Positions 5,960 through 7,975 of a stretch of DNA of 7,975 bases are shown one piece after another. Position 1 is the first letter of the stretch. The number at the start of each line of letters is the position of its first letter. Below the pieces are notes generated by a model. That model searched no databases and was not told the origin of the DNA. It was given only the letters and a program-made list of their open reading frames with translations. The translations under genes and the position numbers were made by a program. This DNA comes from Phycisphaerae bacterium (GTDB lineage: Bacteria > Planctomycetota > Phycisphaerae > Sedimentisphaerales > Anaerohalosphaeraceae). The stretch covers positions 1-7,975 of the forward strand of contig JAIPFN010000271.1 of assembly GCA_021736615.1 (NCBI GenBank), in the 5' to 3' direction.

Positions 5960-6754
5960 TTATTCTGTCCAGGCTTTTTGCCATAGGGTTGCGAAGGCTG
6001 TTTCTATTTCTCCGCTTAGGTCTATCCCTTCGGTTTCGGCGAAGGCTTGCTTTATTATCTCTATTGCCTTTTTCAGGTGGCGGGTTGTTTTTGACTCGGA
6101 GAAACCTAACATCTTCCCGGCCTCTTTTTGCCGCATTCCCTTTCTGTATACCATCATAATCAGAAAACGCTGCTCGGTCGTGAGGCTCTTGTAGGCCTGC
6201 TGAAGCCTTTCATAGACTAGTTTCATCGTGTCCTTTGTGACAAGCCTTTGTGTCGGCGAATCGGCAGAATTCGTGGCGGGCCGGTCGAAGCCATCAAGTG
6301 CCGACAAAAAGTGATCCGGTTTTTTCTTTCTGTTTCGCTGTATCGCGATCCGCTTTGAAATCACAATCAAATAATTTAACAATTTAACTAAACCCCTGTA
6401 ACGAATGATCTTTGCCGGGCGGCGGCCGTCGGGGAGCGGGTCCTTTTCGGTATCGTCGTCGATGACCTTTGCAAGCGTTTCCGACCAGGCGTCCTGTGGT
6501 GTCATATCGGCGAGAGGCATGTGCGAAAGGCTGTTCATTATTCGGCCGGAAAGTTCTGCGTCTATCACTTCCCAGGCAGGGTCGATCCTGAAACCGGCAG
6601 CACCGGCGAGATAGAGATCCTCAAGATAGACGGGATTAACATCGTTGGAACGGACGCAATCGACGTGCCTGGCGAAGAGTTCTTTCGGCCAGAGGATCTT
6701 TGTCCATCGAGCGATCGCGTTTTTGTATGCCTTTTCTATTGTGAATTCAGCCAT
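5960..6754 (-). CDS. ECF-like sigma-70 family RNA polymerase sigma factor
   Basis: Directs RNA polymerase to a set of promoters. The ATG at 6752-6754 (MAEFTIEKAY) is preferred over a TTG five codons upstream, because AAAGGG lies 4 bases before it and the TTG falls inside an inverted repeat. The protein has 264 aa, longer than the usual ECF size of about 180-200, because of an N-terminal extension of about 80 residues with no recognised motif. Region 2 lies at about 85-145 and contains the recognisable run YRGLVKLLNYLIVISKRIAI followed by QRNRKKK. A Ser/Asp-rich linker follows. Region 4 is at about 183-240 (YERLQQAYKSLTTEQRFLIM, then the helix-turn-helix MRQKEAGKMLGFSESKTTRH). About 24 residues remain after region 4. 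The next gene on the same strand encodes a membrane protein that is likely its anti-sigma partner. A perfect 13-bp inverted repeat touches the ribosome site and may control its expression. Confidence 0.88.
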   Translation of the reverse strand: MAEFTIEKAYKNAIARWTKILWPKELFARHVDCVRSNDVNPVYLEDLYLAGAAGFRIDPAWEVIDAELSGRIMNSLSHMPLADMTPQDAWSETLAKVIDDDTEKDPLPDGRRPAKIIRYRGLVKLLNYLIVISKRIAIQRNRKKKPDHFLSALDGFDRPATNSADSPTQRLVTKDTMKLVYERLQQAYKSLTTEQRFLIMMVYRKGMRQKEAGKMLGFSESKTTRHLKKAIEIIKQAFAETEGIDLSGEIETAFATLWQKAWTE

Positions 6755-6763
6755 GTTACCCTT

Positions 6764-6792
6764 TCTCAATCTGACCTTTGGTCAGATTGAGA
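6764..6792 (-). promoter_or_regulatory. Perfect 13-bp inverted repeat at the sigma gene ribosome site
   Basis: TCTCAATCTGACC (6764-6776) and GGTCAGATTGAGA (6780-6792) are exact reverse complements around TTT. The sigma gene's Shine-Dalgarno AAAGGG (6764-6759) begins at the last base of the stem. As RNA this gives a very stable hairpin in the leader ending exactly where the ribosome binds. As DNA it is a palindrome suited to a dimeric regulator. The two roles cannot be separated by eye. Confidence 0.7.
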
Positions 6793-6860
6793 TTTATTAT
6801 TTATTATTTATTATTGATTATTCAATGATTCGGCCTTCGGCCGAGGCTATTTTTTATTCG
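6792..6860 (-). repeat. Element D: GGCC hairpin plus ATTTATT heptamer tract
   Basis: On the minus strand, CGAATAAAA (6860-6852) is followed by a hairpin TCGGCC (6844-6839), loop GAA, GGCCGA (6835-6830). Then comes AATCATT and a heptamer tract, which on the plus strand is ATTTATT three times (6792-6812) with degenerate units ATTGATT and ATTCAAT (6813-6826). The block 6827-6853 is nearly identical to the reverse complement of 431-458. The tract abuts the 13-bp inverted repeat upstream of the sigma gene, so it may contribute AT-rich promoter sequence. Confidence 0.85.
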
Positions 6861-6869
6861 CGGGCTGGA

Positions 6870-6910
6870 AGCGGCCGCTACGGACCAGCATGGGCACAGC
6901 CCATCCTACC
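6870..6910 (-). repeat. REP-like hairpin with GTAG foot, next to a 10-bp palindrome
   Basis: On the minus strand, GGTAGG (6910-6905) is followed by ATGGGC, loop TGT, and GCCCAT (stem between 6904 and 6890), and then a perfect palindrome AGCGGCCGCT (6879-6870). A GTAG tetranucleotide just 5' of a short GC-rich hairpin is the hallmark of REP sequences handled by IS200-like RAYT transposases. No such gene is in the window, so assignment to that class is inference. The repeat lies shortly after the stop of the 6927-7373 gene. Confidence 0.6.
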
Positions 6911-6926
6911 TTATAGTTCATATATG

Positions 6927-7373
6927 TCAAGGGTTGGTTTTGTTTGTGCTGCCTTCTTTTAGTCTTTGTACCTCGCCTGAAAGGAAATCGTTGAAACGCT
7001 CGAGCTTTTTTGAGAGCTTGGAAATATCCGACATCAGCAGTTGATGGTCGAAAGCTCGCTGGGGCTGAGCGGTTGCCGCGGCGTTTTTAACCGGCTGGGG
7101 CGGTGGTGGGGCAGCTTGAGACTGGGCGGTATTCGCCGCCGACAGATCGGTCTGCAAATTGACATACTCGTCAAGCATCTCGACAGGATTGTTGGCAGCA
7201 TTTGCGTATTCGGCTGGGGCAATAGTAATCGGCGGTGCAACGGGAGCAGCCGGACTTGCAACCTGGGTGGGCTGAACAGAGGCTACCGGTACGGTATAGC
7301 GGTATAACAGGCCGGCTGTCGTTATTGCCGATGCTGTTACGGAAACGAAAATTATGAAAATTGTCTTAAACAT
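6927..7373 (-). CDS. Small membrane-anchored Pro/Ala-rich coiled-coil protein, 148 aa
   Basis: The ATG at 7371-7373 follows AAGGAG (7386-7381), which lies inside the last codons of the upstream gene. Only three bases separate the two genes, so translation is probably coupled. One hydrophobic helix at residues 4-24 acts as a signal anchor. It is followed by low-complexity Pro/Ala/Val linkers at about 34-55 and 87-106 (including a PPPPQP run), with a short predicted helix between (PVEMLDEYVNLQTDLSAANT). The C-terminal part at 110-140 (HQLLMSDISKLSKKLERFND) has heptad spacing of Leu and looks like a coiled coil. No family was recognised. The architecture suggests an envelope protein reaching through the periplasm. 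It may act together with the Pro-rich product of the gene before it. Confidence 0.82.
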   Translation of the reverse strand: MFKTIFIIFVSVTASAITTAGLLYRYTVPVASVQPTQVASPAAPVAPPITIAPAEYANAANNPVEMLDEYVNLQTDLSAANTAQSQAAPPPPQPVKNAAATAQPQRAFDHQLLMSDISKLSKKLERFNDFLSGEVQRLKEGSTNKTNP

Positions 7374-7376
7374 TTT

Positions 7377-7975
7377 TTAGCTCCTTAGTAGAACCTTTTC
7401 TATAATGAATATAACTTTACCATCTGCGACATTAAACTTGCCGCCGAGGACCTTTACATCTCTTAGCGATAAACTTCTTCTGGAAACCTCGGCGATCTTT
7501 GCCGACTCTATTGTCCTTTCTACATCGACGGGTACGAGAACGGCGAGACGGCTGCCGGTTGGCATTTTCAGCGAAGTTTTTATCGGTGCAAATGCCGGTA
7601 CGTTATCGACTATTCTCAGGCTGTCGCAATATCGGATCGTCGGTTCGACGTGCAGGGGTTTGACGCTTACGCTTGTGCCGTCGATAACGACCTGCCGCTT
7701 TACGCTGCCGCCTGATTCGTAGATGACCAGTTTCATTCCGGAAGTGTTAAGAATAGAAACGGCGTTATTGAGGCTGCCCCAATTGATCCTTACGACCGGT
7801 TCGGCGATGCCGTCTGTCTGGCCGGCAAAATCACCGGGGCTGTCCTTGGCGGCGAGCTGTTTATTTGCAGTCTCTACCAGTTCGGGAATTTCTACGGGCA
7901 TCGGCGGTGTTTGCTTTTCCGGCTGCTGGGCGACTGGCTGCGGTTTTGGCTCGGGTTCTTTGACGGCGACTTCGG
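7377..7975 (-). CDS. Protein of unknown function with Pro/Glu-rich linker (5' part missing)
   Basis: The frame stays open to the right edge, so the gene starts outside the window. An in-frame ATG at 7899-7901 is internal, lacks a ribosome site and lies inside a Pro-rich linker. Upstream of that Met the frame reads EVAVKEPEPKPQPVAQQPEK and then QTPP, a typical flexible linker. After it comes a folded region of about 170 residues, rich in beta-type Val/Ile alternation (MKLVIYESGGSVKRQVVIDG, SRLAVLVPVDVERTIESAKI), ending DGKVIFIIEKVLLRS. It contains one Cys and no membrane helix in the visible part. No family was recognised. A missing N-terminal membrane segment or signal peptide is likely given the linker and the membrane-anchored protein encoded next. 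Its end overlaps the ribosome site of the following gene. Confidence 0.8.
   Translation of the reverse strand, partial: EVAVKEPEPKPQPVAQQPEKQTPPMPVEIPELVETANKQLAAKDSPGDFAGQTDGIAEPVVRINWGSLNNAVSILNTSGMKLVIYESGGSVKRQVVIDGTSVSVKPLHVEPTIRYCDSLRIVDNVPAFAPIKTSLKMPTGSRLAVLVPVDVERTIESAKIAEVSRRSLSLRDVKVLGGKFNVADGKVIFIIEKVLLRS

Noticed and set aside
5960..6769. TTG start at 6769 for the sigma factor
   Set aside because: It lies within the inverted repeat and has no ribosome site. The ATG at 6754 has AAAGGG at the right distance.
7377..7901. 7899-7901 as the true start of the last gene
   Set aside because: The frame continues open to the edge with a Pro/Glu-rich linker and there is no ribosome site before the Met, so the gene is partial.

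Overview
The window looks like a piece of a bacterial chromosome, most probably from a planctomycete of the Phycisphaerae type. That placement is inference. It rests on a broken gene tail resembling the dockerin-like (EF-hand-like) C-termini of secreted planctomycete proteins, a large ECF-like sigma factor followed by a membrane protein that looks like a zinc-less anti-sigma factor, a large secreted DUF3352-like protein, and gene-poor spacers packed with short repeats. There is no rRNA, tRNA, transposase, CRISPR array or phage gene.

Layout, left to right. (1) 1-331, minus: start of a two-helix membrane protein with a coiled coil, cut by the left edge. (2) 332-692: divergent spacer with repeat element A and a candidate promoter. 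(3) 693-1658, plus: ABC-2 type transporter permease with a GTG start. (4) 1659-1919: convergent spacer with repeat element E and a strong minus-strand terminator. (5) 1920-2507, minus: membrane-anchored protein of unknown function. (6) 2508-3295: 788 bp without an intact gene, holding the dockerin-like gene remnant, repeat element B, a run of helically phased A-tracts and a good promoter. (7) 3296-5197, plus: secreted 633-aa DUF3352-like protein. (8) 5254-7975, minus: a gene series read right to left, namely a partial Pro-rich protein, a small membrane-anchored coiled-coil protein coupled to it, the ECF-like sigma factor, and the putative anti-sigma protein. The last two are separated from each other and from the first two by repeat-filled gaps.

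The most interesting material is between the genes. Five spacers each carry one copy of a composite element built as a GC-rich hairpin followed by a tract of imperfect 7-bp tandem repeats. Four of the five share CCGAAT at the hairpin's 3' side. Two copies (E at 1703-1770, C at 5811-5934) are clear homologues: identical flanks, but different 6-bp stems that both pair perfectly and are both capped by GNRA tetraloops. Two others (A, D) share a near-identical 27-28 bp hairpin block. The heptamer sequence differs in every copy while the 7-bp period is kept. Near two of them are hairpins with a GTAG foot, as in REP sequences mobilised by IS200-like RAYT transposases. Separately, a perfect 13-bp inverted repeat ends at the Shine-Dalgarno sequence of the sigma gene, and a bent-DNA-like array lies upstream of the promoter of the secreted protein.

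How the genes work together can only be said for the minus-strand series: an ECF-like sigma factor next to a membrane protein that probably restrains it suggests an envelope-signal regulon. The two proteins encoded upstream may be part of the same envelope system. The permease has no ATPase gene here and must use one encoded elsewhere.
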